From contig JBDWTN010000005.1 in assembly GCA_039984955.1 (NCBI GenBank), forward strand, positions 434,001-498,000: a stretch of 64,000 bases of DNA. The letters run 5' to 3'. This document shows, one piece after another, positions 18,782 to 27,963 of this stretch; positions within the stretch are counted from its first letter, which is position 1, and every line of letters begins with the position of its first letter. The translations under genes were made by a program, and so were the position numbers. This DNA comes from Marinobacter alexandrii (GTDB taxonomy: Bacteria; Bacteroidota; Bacteroidia; Cytophagales; Cyclobacteriaceae). The notes beneath the pieces are model-generated. The model made no database searches. It was not told the DNA's origin and worked only from the letters and a program-made list of their open reading frames with translations.

Positions 18782-20542
18782 CTAAAAAAAACTGCAAAAA
18801 GAGGTTGAAATCCTCATTAAGTCGCTTGGATCTTTAGGTTCTACTTTAAGCGCTAAATTTCTTCTTTTACCCTCATCAATTCGAGAAAATTTAAGGTCAC
18901 TATCAGCATGAGACCAAGCAGTCTCCAAATCATTTTTCACCTTATTAGCTTCATCCTTCTTAGATTGAAACAATAGGCTGTGATATAGTCCATTCAAAGC
19001 AAATCCATTTTTCGGAAAATGTGATAGATCAGCTTTGTATACTTCCTCAGCATCCATATACCGGCCTTGCTTCATGAGGAAGTCTCCTAGAATATGCCTA
19101 ACTGAAAAGAACCAATCCGGAGGTTCATTATAACTCATACTGTCTTCTACAGCTACTGCTTTTAATAATAAGTCTTCGGTTAACACATAATCCCCCCCTT
19201 TCTGAGCAATCTCTGCTTCTAACACATACATAGCTATATCGACTACCATTTGACCAGGATTGATTCCGAATACAAGAAACTCTGAAAACCCAGCTCCATT
19301 TTGTGTGTTTTTTAGTGAAATGAGCTCATTATTTGCTGCTTGAACCTGTCCTAAATTCGCATATGCCATGCCTCTTGCATAGTGCCAAATTGTAGTCATG
19401 TATGGATATTGTTTATCTGGAGCGCTAAGAGTTAATATTTTCTCCCATTGTGCAAACTTCACAAGCACGTTATAAGGGATTGTCATAAAGTGCTGGGTTG
19501 TTTCAAACCCAGGGGTACCTAACAGTGTTTTGTCTATTGTATTTGTCATTTTAAAAGAAGACTCAATAGCAAGTGCCCCTCTACCTTCAAGTGCTGCGCA
19601 AGCAGCAAGAAAGTGATAGTTATGATAATAATATAATGGAAATGCCCCTTGTGATTCACATTGATCTAAATAGATACTATCCGCAATCACTGCTGTAAGA
19701 TTGACTTCTGTTCCAAGGTGATAATCTCCAGTATTTATATAAGTATGTGAAGGCATATGAACAATATGACCGGCACCTGGAATAATAATACTACTTAGTT
19801 CTTTTGTAGCATTCCACGCTAAACCTGGTTGATCTGATGCTTCCGTTGCATGAATGTATAGGTGATTAGCTAATGGATGTTTGGGGTCTAGATCAAGCGC
19901 CTTGTCTAGCACCGATAAAATCACTGGTGTCCATGTCTTAGCAGGCCCTCCTTTATAATCATATAGGTCCCAAGGATGAAGAAGCATTAATGCTTCAGCA
20001 TAAAGCGTTTGAATATCGACGTTATCATTATATAGCTCACTCAATTCCTTCATTTTTTGTGCAAATGCTTCTAATTGAGGATCATTCGCCTCTTCCACTT
20101 CCACATATTTGATTTCAATTGACTCTATCAAATCTTTTTGCCATGATTCTGCATCGGTTTTTAATTTTGAGGCTTTATACACCGCATCCATTATTTCATC
20201 TTTGTTGGTTGGATCTAGTGGAGCATTATAGTTTGGCCCTAATGCATATGCCAAACCCCAATATGCCATAACGAAATTGCTATCTAGTCTAATGGCCTCT
20301 CTGAATGACCGTGCAGCCTCACCATGATTAAATCCAAATGTGAAAACCATTCCTTGATCAAAAAACTTCCGAGCATTCTTAGAGGAGCTCGAAACGTCCA
20401 TTCTATAATCTCCAATTTCTTCAAACATTGGAGCTTGAAATGTTTCTTTCTGTTTGCAAGAAGAAAGTAGCACAATAGCCAATACAACACCAACCATTAC
20501 AATTATCCTTCTGATCAGTGATAACTCAATTGATTTTTTCAA
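18782..20542 (-). CDS. TPR-repeat lipoprotein
   Basis: 586 aa. The lipoprotein signal ends at lipobox LLSSC. TPR-type helical repeats are readable near the N-terminus (KNARKFFDQGMVFTFGFNHGEAARSFREAIRLDSNFVMAYWGLAYALG), in the middle (YARGMAYANLGQVQAANNELI) and near the C-terminus (LGDFLMKQGRYMDAEEVYKADLSHFPKN). A motif GHIVHMPSHTYINTGDYH is typical of a widespread bacterial TPR family found as uncharacterised secreted proteins. Probably a periplasmic or surface scaffold; no enzyme function is claimed. Confidence 0.8.
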   Translation of the reverse strand: MKKSIELSLIRRIIVMVGVVLAIVLLSSCKQKETFQAPMFEEIGDYRMDVSSSSKNARKFFDQGMVFTFGFNHGEAARSFREAIRLDSNFVMAYWGLAYALGPNYNAPLDPTNKDEIMDAVYKASKLKTDAESWQKDLIESIEIKYVEVEEANDPQLEAFAQKMKELSELYNDNVDIQTLYAEALMLLHPWDLYDYKGGPAKTWTPVILSVLDKALDLDPKHPLANHLYIHATEASDQPGLAWNATKELSSIIIPGAGHIVHMPSHTYINTGDYHLGTEVNLTAVIADSIYLDQCESQGAFPLYYYHNYHFLAACAALEGRGALAIESSFKMTNTIDKTLLGTPGFETTQHFMTIPYNVLVKFAQWEKILTLSAPDKQYPYMTTIWHYARGMAYANLGQVQAANNELISLKNTQNGAGFSEFLVFGINPGQMVVDIAMYVLEAEIAQKGGDYVLTEDLLLKAVAVEDSMSYNEPPDWFFSVRHILGDFLMKQGRYMDAEEVYKADLSHFPKNGFALNGLYHSLLFQSKKDEANKVKNDLETAWSHADSDLKFSRIDEGKRRNLALKVEPKDPSDLMRISTSFCSFF

Positions 20543-20662
20543 TGCATTCTAAATTTTAGGTAACGCATGCAAAAATCAAGGATGTGCTAGAATTTGTGCT
20601 TATAATTAGGTATACAAGCTGTGATCCAACGATAGACAATAGGTCACATTCCTTAAACTATT

Positions 20663-22297
20663 TTATTCCACAGTATTTAGAAAGTCATTTATAGATATAT
20701 CACTTTCCAGATTCAACTTTTTCTTTAGTCTGTATCTAGCAGTTTTGACGCTTTCAGTGGAGATACCTATCATATCAGCGATCTCTTTGATATTGAAATT
20801 CATTTTAACCAGGGCGCAAAGTTTTAAATCATTTCCTGTCAATCCAGACTCATGTGCCAAAAGCTTATCAAAAAAACCTGTGTGTAAGTTTTCGAATCGT
20901 AGTTTAAAATCCTCCCAGTCCCTATCTATTTGAAGATGGCGTCTAATTGTTCGCTCCATTGAGGTCAACTCTTTTGCATTGTCCTTAGACTTTTTCTTAA
21001 GATCTCCAATTGAATTTGTTAACTCCTCGAACAATTGATTTTTTTGAACAAAATTGACCGTGTAAGAAACAAGTTCTCTGTTCTTAGATTCTAAATCTCG
21101 CTTAATTTTATCTGCCTCTTCTTTAGCTTTCTCCTCCTTTTTTTCTGCTATTAATCTTCTATTCCTTACTATAAGTAATGAAGTGATGAGCACAGCCAAA
21201 ACTATGATCACTAGTATAATCAATCGAATACGTTGGAGTTCATATTCTTTTTCCAAGATCAAGATCTCCTTCTCTTTTGCTACAAGTTGTCTTCGTTGTT
21301 CTGCAGTCGCAAGTTCAGCCTCAAGCTTTGTCAAATTTTTTAAAGTCTCCTCATTAAAAATGCTATCCTTTTCTAGCGTATACTGATCATAAAATTCGAT
21401 CGCTTTCTCAAGGTCCCCGTTTCTCCTAGCTATCTGTTGAAGTCCCTTGTATATCTCTTTGAGCCATTTGTGGGAATGAATCTTTCGAGCATAAACCAAT
21501 CCCTCCTGAAGCAACTGCTCTGCCTCTGAATAATTACCAGTGCGTAAGGCCACCTCGGCCAAGTCAATGTGATTTTTTGTAACACCATCTATGTCTTCGA
21601 TTTCTTTACTTACTTCTAAAGAACTCTCCAAATAAAAATTTGCGCTATCATATTGTTCCATAGCAATATTCAATAGCCCATATCTATTTAAAACTTCAGA
21701 CATCCCATAAACAAATGAATCAGCGCCATGAATATTCATTGCGCGCTCTAAAAAATCTATTGCTGCACTAAATTTTCGTTCGGAGATAAAAATAGTAGCC
21801 AGTTTGACATAAGTAGTCGCCGATCTGTTCTCTGCCCCCTCCTCTTCAAATAGCTTTAAAGCTTCAAAAAAGTATTCTGTTGCAGACTTATTATCTGATC
21901 TATCTGAATAGATTAATCCTATGTTCATCAGACAATTTGCTCTTCCTAGCTTATCATCCAACCTCGTGTATAATGATAACCCCTCCAATAAATATTCTAA
22001 ACCTCTATCATAACTTCCTCTTGCCCAATGTGCTACCCCTATAACTCTATTGGAAAAAGCAAGCCCGGAAGAATCATTCAGAATTTGAGCAAGTGCCTTC
22101 GCTTGCTGCCCATAAATAATTGACTCAACCGGATTGATGATCCAATACTCATATCCAAGATTATTTAATAAATCAACTTTGATCGTATCTTCCTGCTCAT
22201 GTTTAAACAGCTCATATTTGAGGCTATCTACCTTTTGAATACCAAAAGCAGATATCTGGATAAAAGTGAGTAAAGCGATTAAGTATATTTTTTTCAT
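20663..22297 (-). CDS. TPR membrane protein with C-terminal LuxR-type HTH
   Basis: 544 aa. Signal peptide or TM at 1-18. TPR repeats run at about 50-310 (SDNKSATEYFFEALKLFEEEG; TGNYSEAEQLLQEGLVYARKI). A TM segment is at about 357-378 (LIILVIIVLAVLITSLLIV), followed by a long coiled coil (EEKAKEEADKIKRDLESKN) and a LuxR/GerE-like helix-turn-helix (LTGNDLKLCALVKMNFNIKEIADMIGISTESVKTARYRL). This architecture is common in Bacteroidota as a one-component membrane regulator sensing periplasmic cues. Target genes unknown. Divergent from the M24 peptidase gene. Confidence 0.85.
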   Translation of the reverse strand: MKKIYLIALLTFIQISAFGIQKVDSLKYELFKHEQEDTIKVDLLNNLGYEYWIINPVESIIYGQQAKALAQILNDSSGLAFSNRVIGVAHWARGSYDRGLEYLLEGLSLYTRLDDKLGRANCLMNIGLIYSDRSDNKSATEYFFEALKLFEEEGAENRSATTYVKLATIFISERKFSAAIDFLERAMNIHGADSFVYGMSEVLNRYGLLNIAMEQYDSANFYLESSLEVSKEIEDIDGVTKNHIDLAEVALRTGNYSEAEQLLQEGLVYARKIHSHKWLKEIYKGLQQIARRNGDLEKAIEFYDQYTLEKDSIFNEETLKNLTKLEAELATAEQRRQLVAKEKEILILEKEYELQRIRLIILVIIVLAVLITSLLIVRNRRLIAEKKEEKAKEEADKIKRDLESKNRELVSYTVNFVQKNQLFEELTNSIGDLKKKSKDNAKELTSMERTIRRHLQIDRDWEDFKLRFENLHTGFFDKLLAHESGLTGNDLKLCALVKMNFNIKEIADMIGISTESVKTARYRLKKKLNLESDISINDFLNTVE

Positions 22298-22319
22298 TGA
22301 AATACAGAAAAGAAAAAAT

Positions 22320-22327
22320 CAAAATTA
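22320..22327 (-). promoter_or_regulatory. Candidate -7 box of the TPR/LuxR regulator gene
   Basis: On the minus strand TAATTTTG matches TAnnTTTG, 22 nt before the ATG at 22297. No clear TTG -33 element at the right distance was found, so this is tentative. Confidence 0.3.
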
Positions 22328-22398
22328 TTATTACACCGATGATTCTGTAGTGTTGTTATTATTTATAAATTGATTCAAACCTTGAAACTCCTAGACCT

Positions 22399-23754
22399 AT
22401 GAAAAAGTTTCTCATTCTTCTCCTCATTTCACCTTTAACATCCATAGCTCAAAATCCCTATCTCCCAAAGATATTATCAATGCAGGAAAGAGCTGAAGTT
22501 ATTGATAATTGGTTGAAAGAACGAGTAGAAACAGTACTACCCGAAATTATGAATAGATCAGGCATAGATATGTGGATTGTTATTGCAAGAGAATATAATG
22601 AAGATCCAGTAATCAAAACGCTACTTCCTGCGACCTGGCAATCTGCAAGACGAACAACTATGCTCATTGCGTACAATCCTGGTAATGGAAAATCGCTAGA
22701 AACGTTTGGAATGTCTAGATACAATACTGGTGAGCTTTTCAAGACCATTTGGAATAAGGAAGAACAACCAGATCAATGGAAAGCTCTAGCTGACATGATA
22801 GCTGATAAAGATCCTCAGAAAATAGGTATCAATAAATCAGGAAATTTTGCTTTAGCTGATGGTATTTCTGCTACCCATCACGACATGCTGATGAATGTTC
22901 TTCCTAAGAAATATCAATCCAGGGTAGTAAGTGCTGAAAATGTTGCCATCGGATGGTTAGAGACTCGTACAGAAAGTGAGATGAGGGTGTATCAAAACAT
23001 CGTGCGAATAGCGCATCAAATTATAGCAGAAGGCTTCTCTGAAAAAGTAATTCAACCTGGCATTACGACCACAAACGATGTTGTTTGGTGGTATAGAGAC
23101 AGAATAAGGCAACTTGGCTTCACCGCTTGGTTTCACCCTTCGGTATCTATCCAGCGGAAGGACCCTGAATCTTTCGATCACCTTAGGTCATTTTCTGAAA
23201 GACCAGAACAGCAAATCATCTATCCAGGAGATTTATTGCATGTAGATTTCGGAATCACTTATTTGAGGTTAAATACTGATACGCAACAGCATGCATATGT
23301 TTTGAAGTCAGGAGAGACTAGCGTCCCTAATTTTTTAAAGGATGCTTTCAAAAAAGGAAGTAGAGTTCAGAATATATTAACATCCAATTTCAAAACTGGT
23401 CGAAGTGGTAATGAAATTTTAAAAGCTACATTGGATCAATGCAAGTCTGAAGAGATAAAAGGTGTGATTTATACTCATCCAATTGGATACCATGGACATG
23501 CCGCTGGTCCTACCATAGGATTATGGGATCAGCAAGGAGGTGTACCAGGCAAAGGTGACTACCCTCTTTATCCAAAAACGGCACACTCGATAGAATTAAA
23601 TGCCGGAGTATATCTTGAGGAATGGGGAAAGGAAATAAGGATTATGCTGGAAGAAGATGCCTATTTTGATGGTCAAGGTGTAAGATATATTGATGGTAGG
23701 CAAACCGAGATTATGACAATTCCACGAATACTATATCCTAACTCAAGAAATTAG
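22399..23754 (+). CDS. M24-family metallopeptidase (Xaa-Pro aminopeptidase-like), secreted
   Basis: 451 aa. Signal peptide at 1-17 (MKKFLILLLISPLTSIA-QN). A creatinase-type N-terminal domain is followed by the pita-bread catalytic domain. Metal ligands visible are Asp in LLHVDFGI, Asp in LNTDTQQ, His in THPIGYHGHAAGP, Glu in HSIELN and Glu in RQTEIMT. It removes N-terminal residues, often before proline. Immediately followed, with no gap, by the 165-aa hypothetical, so the two form an operon. Confidence 0.9.
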   Translation: MKKFLILLLISPLTSIAQNPYLPKILSMQERAEVIDNWLKERVETVLPEIMNRSGIDMWIVIAREYNEDPVIKTLLPATWQSARRTTMLIAYNPGNGKSLETFGMSRYNTGELFKTIWNKEEQPDQWKALADMIADKDPQKIGINKSGNFALADGISATHHDMLMNVLPKKYQSRVVSAENVAIGWLETRTESEMRVYQNIVRIAHQIIAEGFSEKVIQPGITTTNDVVWWYRDRIRQLGFTAWFHPSVSIQRKDPESFDHLRSFSERPEQQIIYPGDLLHVDFGITYLRLNTDTQQHAYVLKSGETSVPNFLKDAFKKGSRVQNILTSNFKTGRSGNEILKATLDQCKSEEIKGVIYTHPIGYHGHAAGPTIGLWDQQGGVPGKGDYPLYPKTAHSIELNAGVYLEEWGKEIRIMLEEDAYFDGQGVRYIDGRQTEIMTIPRILYPNSRN

Positions 23755-24252
23755 ATGAATAGAATCACGCTTACTATATCATTAATTGCTGGTGTTTATC
23801 TCTCTGCATCATCGCAGGAGAATCCTCTAACAGTATTCTCCAATTTAGTTGGTAGTGCATGGGTATCTGAGGGGGAGCAACTTGGAGGGCATCAAGGAAA
23901 GACAGTAAAGGAGTTTTCCTGGGGCCTGGACGGAAAAATAATTAAAGTCAAAACCTTTGCTACTGATCCTGAAACGCTTGAATTTGGATTAAGAAATGAA
24001 GGTGTGAGATTTTTAAATAATGAAAGCAACCAGCTTGAGTTTTATGAATTCGACAAACTTGGTGGCGTCAGCAAAGGAATTGTTAAGATCCAAGGTGAGA
24101 ACATTTACTATGAATACCAATATGGAGGTTTATTACTAAGGGATAGTTGGGTGTTTATATCAAAAGATGAATACCTCTATCGCGTATGCTCTTTGAAAGA
24201 TAGTGAGTGTGATCAAGTGTATCACAAAGGAGTATTTAACAGAAAAGAATAA
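23755..24252 (+). CDS. Hypothetical secreted protein
   Basis: 165 aa with a signal peptide (MNRITLTISLIAGVYLSASS-Q). The mature part alternates strands with a pattern like a small lipocalin or DUF1579-type barrel (GSAWVSEGEQLGG, GIVKIQGENIYYEYQYGG), and the two cysteines near the C-terminus (RVCSLKDSECDQ) could form a disulfide. It begins directly after the stop of the M24 peptidase. Function unknown. Confidence 0.7.
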   Translation: MNRITLTISLIAGVYLSASSQENPLTVFSNLVGSAWVSEGEQLGGHQGKTVKEFSWGLDGKIIKVKTFATDPETLEFGLRNEGVRFLNNESNQLEFYEFDKLGGVSKGIVKIQGENIYYEYQYGGLLLRDSWVFISKDEYLYRVCSLKDSECDQVYHKGVFNRKE

Positions 24253-24253
24253 G

Positions 24254-24287
24254 CTCTCAAATTGAGAGTTATTCTTTTTTATTTTGT
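24254..24287 (+). terminator. Probable terminator after the M24 operon
   Basis: CTCTCAA (24254-24260) and TTGAGAG (24262-24268) form a short perfect inverted repeat, followed by TTATTCTTTTTT. The stem is weak but well placed after the stop codon. Confidence 0.5.
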
Positions 24288-24304
24288 TAGCCATTTGTAG
24301 CTAT

Positions 24305-24712
24305 CTACATCACCGTAAGAATCACACCCATGAGTGTCAATAGTATCACAAAGTAAAAAGCATTGATAAACCACAGTTTCAGCGTTGCTCGTGAAAACAA
24401 TGCATTCACTCCCATAGCAGCAGCAATAAAAAATAAGCCTATATGCAGGCCATAAGCTGCTCCTTGACCTACGGATGGCTCACTACTTCCATGTCCCATA
24501 AAAAATGCAAGCTGCAAGGCAATGATAAATTCTAACACAAATGCACTCCCGTAAATCTTTGCCATGTTAGCATTCTTTAAGTCATCTTCTGTAAATCCCA
24601 TTTCGGCCATCCAGACCTTTCCAAAAATAGGTCCGTACCAAAGACCTCCTACGATAAATGATGAAACAGTTGCTACTAAAACAGCAAGCCAGTTGATTGA
24701 TGAAAAATCCAT
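24305..24712 (-). CDS. DUF1761 family membrane protein
   Basis: 135 aa with four hydrophobic segments. The N-terminal NWLAVLVATVSSFIVGGLWYGPIFGKVWMAEMGF is the diagnostic start of DUF1761, and the central FFMGHGSSEPSVGQGAAYGLHIGLFF also fits. Function of the family is unknown. Monocistronic. Confidence 0.85.
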   Translation of the reverse strand: MDFSSINWLAVLVATVSSFIVGGLWYGPIFGKVWMAEMGFTEDDLKNANMAKIYGSAFVLEFIIALQLAFFMGHGSSEPSVGQGAAYGLHIGLFFIAAAMGVNALFSRATLKLWFINAFYFVILLTLMGVILTVM

Positions 24713-24918
24713 AATTAAGAGTAGTTAAGTTAGTTTTAGGGAAAACAAGATAAAAAAAATCCATCATTGTTTATTGACGTAGCTTACTCACAAAATAAAT
24801 AAAGGAGTAAAGATTTAAGATTATTAAAAAGTCTGAGATTAACATTGCAATAACATTTCATTAATGTTGTTAATTTTATCAATTGCAAAAGTTAAAACAC
24901 AACTCGTCTTTCGCCGCT

Positions 24919-25032
24919 GTGAAAAAGCCATTCTTTAGAGCAAGTAACATCATACTAATCACGGAAGTGGTCATATTCCTATGCTTCTTGGCATTCATTG
25001 TTTTGAATAAATTTTTCCACTTTGTTTCCTGA
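24919..25032 (+). CDS. Possible 37-aa membrane miniprotein
   Basis: GTG-start ORF encoding a basic N-terminus (VKKPFFRAS) and one hydrophobic helix (NIILITEVVIFLCFLAFIVL), then an aromatic tail. It lies 55 nt before the helicase gene on the same strand. No homology can be claimed; composition alone could produce this by chance in AT-rich DNA. Confidence 0.25.
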   Translation: MKKPFFRASNIILITEVVIFLCFLAFIVLNKFFHFVS

Positions 25033-25075
25033 ATTTTTATAGACCTCAGTCGAAATTTTTGTTAGTCAAATCAAA

Positions 25076-25083
25076 TAGATTTG
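25076..25083 (+). promoter_or_regulatory. Candidate -7 box of the helicase gene
   Basis: TAGATTTG matches TAnnTTTG and ends 4 nt before the ATG at 25088, so a start from it would give a leaderless mRNA. The nearest upstream TTTG leaves only a 14-nt spacer, shorter than usual. Confidence 0.3.
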
Positions 25084-25087
25084 CGAG

Positions 25088-27367
25088 ATGGCAGAAGCGC
25101 AAGCAGATTATCTTGATCAGTTAAATCCTCCACAAAAAGAAGGTGTAGTAAACGTAGAAGGAGCATGCATGATCATTGCTGGTGCAGGTTCAGGAAAAAC
25201 ACGAGTTCTCACCTATAGAATCGCCCATTTGATTAAAGCTCATAATGTTGATCCCTTCAACATTATGGCACTAACCTTCACGAATAAGGCTGCACGTGAG
25301 ATGCAGAAACGTATACAGGAGATGGTTGGAAGTGAAGCAAAGAATCTATGGATGGGTACTTTCCACTCTGTTTTTGCAAGAATACTAAGATCGGAAGCAC
25401 ACCATATTGGATACCCTAGCAACTTCACGATTTATGATACGGATGATTCTAAGTCTCTCATTAAACTTATTGTAAAAGAGTTTAATCTGGACGATAAAGT
25501 ATACAAGCCAAACATTGTTTATAACAGGATTTCTAGTGCCAAAAATAGGCTGGTATCATGGAGGGAATACCAAAACAACCCTGTCTATTTAGAAGATGAC
25601 ACTCAGAATATGAGACCGGAGATGGGGCGAATATATAAGGCCTACTCGGAAAGATGCTTCGCCGCTGATGCAATGGATTTTGATGACTTGCTTTTCAATA
25701 CGAATATCTTATTTCAAGAACATCCTGATGTTCTAAATAAGTATCAGCAGCGTTTTCACTATGTAATGATTGATGAGTTTCAGGATACAAATATCTCACA
25801 ATACTTAATAGCTAAAAGACTTGCAGCCGTAAGACAGAATATCTGTGTGGTTGGTGATGATGCTCAAAGTATCTATGCCTTTCGTGGAGCGGACATTCAG
25901 AATATCTTAAATTTTGAAAGAGATTACCCCGATCTAAAAACCATTCGGTTAGAACAAAATTACAGATCCACTCAGACCATTGTAAATGCAGCAAACTCTG
26001 TAATCAATAAGAATACAGCCCAATTAAAGAAAAACGTTTGGACGGCAAATCAGGAGGGTGATCTTATTGAATTGATCAAGTCCACTTCTGATAACGAGGA
26101 AGGGAAACTTGTAGCTTCCGCAATCTTTGAAACGAAGATGCATAATCATGCCTCTGAAAAAGAGTTTGCAGTTTTATACCGTACCAATAGCCAATCCAGA
26201 GCTATTGAAGAAGCTCTAAGACGAAATAACATTCGTTATCGCATTGTTGGTGGTTTATCATTTTATCAGAGAAAAGAGATAAAAGACCTTTTGGCTTACT
26301 TCCGATATACTGTAAATCCGAACGACGAAACGGGTATGCGTCGGATCATCAACCTTCCCAAAAGAGGAATTGGCCCTGGCACCATTGATAAGATGGTTGT
26401 AGCTGCAAGTGAGGAAGGGAAGACACTCTGGGAAATCATGGAGAGAGCTAGTTCCTATGTTGGTGGAAAAGGTGGAACTCAAGTTGAAAATTTCGCGACA
26501 CTCATTAAATCGTTTCGACTTACGAATGAGAAAAAGGATGCTTATGAAACTGCTTCTCAAATAGCCAAGACTTCCGGATTGTTAAAGGAACTCTATGAAG
26601 ATAAAACCATAGAGGGCATGAGCCGGTATGAGAACACACAGGAACTCCTGAACGCCATCAAAGAATTTACTGACGATCCAAATCGTGAAGATAAAAGTCT
26701 TGGGTCTTTTCTTCAGGATGTTGCACTTCTTACAGATGAGGATCGTAATCAAAAATCAGACGATGCAGTAACGTTAATGACGATCCATATGGCGAAGGGA
26801 TTGGAATTTCCATACGTATTCATTGTAGGATTAGAGGAGGAACTGTTCCCCTCTCAAATGATGCTCAGCAGCCGTGCAGACCTGGAAGAAGAGAGACGTC
26901 TGTTTTACGTAGCTATTACAAGAGCAGAAAAGAAACTCTATATGAGTTATGCACTTAACCGCTATCGATTTGGAAGATTGAAAAATTGTGAACCTAGTCG
27001 GTTTCTTGAAGAAGTAGATCCTCAATTTGTTAAAGTCAACCGTAAATTTTCCTCAAGTGATCCTGTTTCTCCAGGAGTGAATTATGTGACTAAAAACTTT
27101 GTCAATAACATTCAAAAAGAAAATACAACTAAACGATTTGCTGCTAAGGTAAATCATCGACCAAGCGCTGACTTTGAACCAAGTGATACCTCCAACCTTG
27201 CTGAAGGAATGAAGGTAGAGCATCCAAAATTTGGTTTTGGAGTTGTCACCACTATTGATGAGCAGGGGGCGAATAAAAAAGCAAAAGTTGATTTTGAAAA
27301 AGCGGGAGAGAAAACCCTCCTCCTAAGCTTTGCTAAACTTAGAATTCTGGATTCTGGATCTGAATAA
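25088..27367 (+). CDS. UvrD/PcrA-type DNA helicase (superfamily 1A)
   Basis: 759 aa, ATP-dependent 3'-5' helicase of DNA repair. Motifs in order: Q motif LNPPQKEGV, Walker A AGAGSGKT (about 33-40), Ia ALTFTNKAAREMQ, Walker B MIDEFQDTN, III VVGDDAQSIYAFRGA, IV RLEQNYRS, V VTLMTIHMAKGLEFP, VI RRLFYVAITRA. The C-terminal tail has a PcrA-like Tudor-type end (GMKVEHPKFGFGVVTTIDEQG) that in PcrA contacts RNA polymerase. Length fits PcrA/UvrD. Its 3' end overlaps the convergent gene by 45 nt. Confidence 0.96.
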   Translation: MAEAQADYLDQLNPPQKEGVVNVEGACMIIAGAGSGKTRVLTYRIAHLIKAHNVDPFNIMALTFTNKAAREMQKRIQEMVGSEAKNLWMGTFHSVFARILRSEAHHIGYPSNFTIYDTDDSKSLIKLIVKEFNLDDKVYKPNIVYNRISSAKNRLVSWREYQNNPVYLEDDTQNMRPEMGRIYKAYSERCFAADAMDFDDLLFNTNILFQEHPDVLNKYQQRFHYVMIDEFQDTNISQYLIAKRLAAVRQNICVVGDDAQSIYAFRGADIQNILNFERDYPDLKTIRLEQNYRSTQTIVNAANSVINKNTAQLKKNVWTANQEGDLIELIKSTSDNEEGKLVASAIFETKMHNHASEKEFAVLYRTNSQSRAIEEALRRNNIRYRIVGGLSFYQRKEIKDLLAYFRYTVNPNDETGMRRIINLPKRGIGPGTIDKMVVAASEEGKTLWEIMERASSYVGGKGGTQVENFATLIKSFRLTNEKKDAYETASQIAKTSGLLKELYEDKTIEGMSRYENTQELLNAIKEFTDDPNREDKSLGSFLQDVALLTDEDRNQKSDDAVTLMTIHMAKGLEFPYVFIVGLEEELFPSQMMLSSRADLEEERRLFYVAITRAEKKLYMSYALNRYRFGRLKNCEPSRFLEEVDPQFVKVNRKFSSSDPVSPGVNYVTKNFVNNIQKENTTKRFAAKVNHRPSADFEPSDTSNLAEGMKVEHPKFGFGVVTTIDEQGANKKAKVDFEKAGEKTLLLSFAKLRILDSGSE

Positions 27368-27961
27368 TGCGATAGTGGAAATAATCAAGATTAGCAATGT
27401 CATTCCTCCAGCTATAACGGCTATACTGTTTGATGTAACTGGCTGATCTACTGCTATTATCCCATTGGAAGTGATTTCAGCGTTTACTGAAAATTCATTA
27501 TCCTCACTTAAAAAGAATTTCGTAAAACTCTCTCCTCCTCTATAAATTCTGAAAAGATTTGTCTGGTTGTAGACATCCTCAAACATTGGAAGGTAAACAC
27601 TCAAGTACTTTGGATTCAGAGGAATTTCAGGCAAAACAAATTTCACATCCGTCTGATGGCTTCCGAGAAGTATTCCTCCATTTTCAAATTCTACTTTCTT
27701 GCCGTCTACTCTTAGTTTAAAATTATCACGTAAATAGCTCAAAAACAGATTCTTGTAATCATTTTCATCGATCTCTTGGAGCCTATCCTTTCCATGAATT
27801 TTGATCATCTGAGCGTCAATAGCTGATTGCGCAAAATTCATTTCAACGAACCAACCAGCACCCGTATCTCTGAGCGTATATGTAGCGATTTTAGCATTAT
27901 GTGCGATGGCATTAACTGCGATCGCACCGAATAAAAATACTACCAAAAAAAGTCTCTTCAT
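27323..27961 (-). CDS. Hypothetical exported protein with C-terminal membrane anchor
   Basis: 212 aa from the ATG at 27961 (the frame can open at a TTG two codons earlier). Signal peptide MKRLFLVVFLFGAIAVNA, mature beta-rich domain with the segment NAKIATYTLRDTGAGWFVEMNFAQ, then a TM near the end (IAVIAGGMTLLILIISTIALF) and a basic tail. It looks like the DUF6702-type exported family. Directly downstream of the YHYH lipoprotein, so probably co-transcribed. Its tail overlaps the helicase gene by 45 nt tail-to-tail. Confidence 0.7.
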   Translation of the reverse strand: MKRLFLVVFLFGAIAVNAIAHNAKIATYTLRDTGAGWFVEMNFAQSAIDAQMIKIHGKDRLQEIDENDYKNLFLSYLRDNFKLRVDGKKVEFENGGILLGSHQTDVKFVLPEIPLNPKYLSVYLPMFEDVYNQTNLFRIYRGGESFTKFFLSEDNEFSVNAEITSNGIIAVDQPVTSNSIAVIAGGMTLLILIISTIALFRSRIQNSKFSKA

Positions 27962-27963
27962 AC

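Larger units (their letters stand above)
24713..25087. other. 375-nt AT-rich intergenic region
   Basis: Lies between the divergent DUF1761 gene and the uvrD/pcrA gene. It contains a weak hairpin AACATT/AATGTT at 24852-24868 and a possible 37-codon GTG-start ORF (listed separately). Nothing else is recognisable. Confidence 0.6.

Noticed and set aside
27323-27367. 45-nt overlap of helicase and convergent gene as a frameshift artefact
   Set aside because: Both proteins end with plausible family-typical tails, and tail-to-tail overlaps of this size are common.
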